A stretch of 40,543 bases of DNA from positions 251,880 to 292,422 of the forward strand of contig NZ_LMCY01000037.1 of NCBI RefSeq assembly GCF_001425685.1. The letters run 5' to 3'. The translations under genes and the position numbers were made by a program. Origin of the DNA: Massilia sp. Root335 (GTDB lineage Bacteria > Pseudomonadota > Gammaproteobacteria > Burkholderiales > Burkholderiaceae_D). The notes under the pieces were generated by a model. That model did no database searches, was not told where the DNA came from, and saw nothing but the letters and a program-made list of their open reading frames with translations. Positions 39,393-40,543 of this stretch are shown piece after piece (the stretch's first letter is position 1; each line of letters opens with the position of its first letter).

Positions 39393-40520
39393 ATGACCAT
39401 CCGCGGCTATTTTTCCAATCTCGACATCGGCTGGACCAACGCGGCCGTCGGCCTCGGCGTCGCCGTCGTCAGTTTCATCGCCATCCACGGCGCCGTCCAC
39501 CTGTTCCGGCTGCGCCTCGACAAGCTGGACGACGCGCGGGCCCACAAGCCCATCGTCGACGTACTGCGCCACACGCTGGCGCGCACCAGCAATCTCGCCA
39601 TCCTCGCCACGTCGCTGCTGATCGGCGCATCGGTGCTCGACCTGCCGCCGCCCTGGAACCAGCGCATCGGCCACCTGTGGTTCATCACCCTCGGCGCGCA
39701 ACTGGCCGTGTACCTGCACCACGCCATTGCCGTGGCGGCGCGGCGCTATTTCCGCGTGCACGGCAAGGGCCGCGAAGACGACCAGGTGACGGTCGCCCAC
39801 ACGCTCGTGATCTGGGCCATGCAGTGGAGCGTCTGGACGGTCTTCCTGCTGGCGATGCTGTCGAACCTGGGCATCGACGTCACGACGTTCGTCGCGAGCC
39901 TCGGCATCGGCGGCGTGGCCGTCGCGCTGGCCGTGCAGAACATCCTGGGCGACCTGTTCGCGTCGCTGGCCATCGCCACCGACAAGCCGTTCGAAGTCGG
40001 CGACGCGATCTCGGTGCCGGAATTCTTCGGCACCATCGAGCACGTGGGGCTCAAGACGACCCGCATCCGCGCGCTGTCCGGCGAACAGATCGTCATCGCC
40101 AACGCCGAGCTGCTGCGCAAGACCGTCCACAACTTCAAGCGCCAGCACACGCGCCGCGTGCAGTACACCCTGCGCGTGAACCCGGCCACGCCGGCCGACG
40201 TGGCGGCGCAGGTGCCCGAGCGGCTGTCCGCCATCATCGCGGCGAAGGAGAAGGTCAGGCCGGACCACGTGAACCTGACCACGATGGACCAGAACTACCT
40301 CGAATACGACATCGTCTACAACCTGTCCGACGTCGACTACGGCCTGTTCCTGCGCACCCAGCAGGCCGTGCTGCTGGAGACGATGCAGATGCTGCGCGAG
40401 CTGGGCATCTCGACGGCGCCGCGGCCGCAGGAGCTGCTGCTCCAGCAGGACGCCGCCAACGACGCCGGCGCGCGCCGCCCGGACGGACGCGGGACGCCGC
40501 AGGCGCGGCCCGCGCACTGA
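39393..40520 (+). CDS. MscS-family mechanosensitive channel, second copy
   Basis: 375 residues with four N-terminal hydrophobic helices and the MscS pore/beta block: TTFVASLGIGGVAVALAVQN, ILGDLFASLAI, KPFEVGD and IEHVGLKTTRIRAL. AAAGGAGCCC before the ATG is a good ribosome site. It opens under membrane tension in the inner membrane. The pore helix repeats that of the protein at 5002-6126, while the N-terminal and extreme C-terminal parts differ, so the pair probably arose by duplication with divergence of the sensor helices. The gene is complete; only 23 bp follow in the window. Confidence 0.95.
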   Translation: MTIRGYFSNLDIGWTNAAVGLGVAVVSFIAIHGAVHLFRLRLDKLDDARAHKPIVDVLRHTLARTSNLAILATSLLIGASVLDLPPPWNQRIGHLWFITLGAQLAVYLHHAIAVAARRYFRVHGKGREDDQVTVAHTLVIWAMQWSVWTVFLLAMLSNLGIDVTTFVASLGIGGVAVALAVQNILGDLFASLAIATDKPFEVGDAISVPEFFGTIEHVGLKTTRIRALSGEQIVIANAELLRKTVHNFKRQHTRRVQYTLRVNPATPADVAAQVPERLSAIIAAKEKVRPDHVNLTTMDQNYLEYDIVYNLSDVDYGLFLRTQQAVLLETMQMLRELGISTAPRPQELLLQQDAANDAGARRPDGRGTPQARPAH

Positions 40521-40543
40521 CCGGGCTTGCGCCGGCGGCGCCC

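Overview
The window is GC-rich, gene-dense bacterial chromosome with about 33 protein genes and no RNA gene, transposase or CRISPR array that I can see. The gene families (Uxa galacturonate pathway, a DUF2863-like protein, large PAS/GAF hybrid kinases, GGDEF/EAL proteins, paired MscS channels) and the base composition suggest a betaproteobacterium of the Oxalobacteraceae, such as a Massilia/Telluria/Duganella relative. That placement is inference, since no 16S gene is present.

Layout. 1-5000: two related hybrid histidine kinases face each other tail to tail, with a Nudix hydrolase translationally coupled to the larger one. 5000-9500: an MscS-type channel, a KGG-repeat stress protein, UDP-galactopyranose mutase (glf), a divergent signal peptidase II (lspA) and a secreted ricin-type lectin. 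9700-13340: a tight minus-strand operon with a YheO/DauR-like regulator, a PLP-dependent hydroxyaspartate/threonine dehydratase-like enzyme, a HAD gene that has lost its middle, a YbaK-type deacylase, and an ornithine-cyclodeaminase/iminosuccinate-reductase-like enzyme. 13600-16000: a quinone-oxidoreductase-like protein and an SDR, divergent from an HxlR regulator. 16000-22200: a secreted GH78 alpha-L-rhamnosidase, a LysR regulator, a glycosyltransferase and a DUF2863-like protein.

22279-29959 is one galacturonate catabolic operon, uxaC-uxaA-uxaB-exuT-kdgK-gntR. It covers uptake (ExuT), isomerisation (UxaC), reduction (UxaB), dehydration (UxaA) and phosphorylation to KDPG (KdgK), with an FCD-type GntR regulator. 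Upstream lies one candidate promoter with an overlapping 12-bp palindrome. An 80-bp inverted-repeat element sits between uxaB and exuT. With the rhamnosidase, this points to growth on pectin or rhamnogalacturonan.

30167-36160: a purine permease (NCS2/AzgA type) with a foldable leader, a REC-GAF-PAS-GGDEF-EAL c-di-GMP phosphodiesterase whose GGDEF site is degenerate, an orphan LuxR-type response regulator, and a DUF481 outer-membrane protein. 36200-40543: a small secreted protein of unknown function, a thioredoxin-MFS-GFA operon, a DUF3606 mini-protein and a second MscS channel.

The observations most worth following are: (i) the regulator-dehydratase-HAD-deacylase-reductase operon, which has two enzyme families of the beta-hydroxyaspartate cycle without the other two; (ii) the in-frame internal loss in its HAD gene; (iii) mutually exclusive pairings in the purine permease leader, one of which would hide the ribosome binding site; and (iv) the promoter/operator and inserted repeat of the uxa operon.
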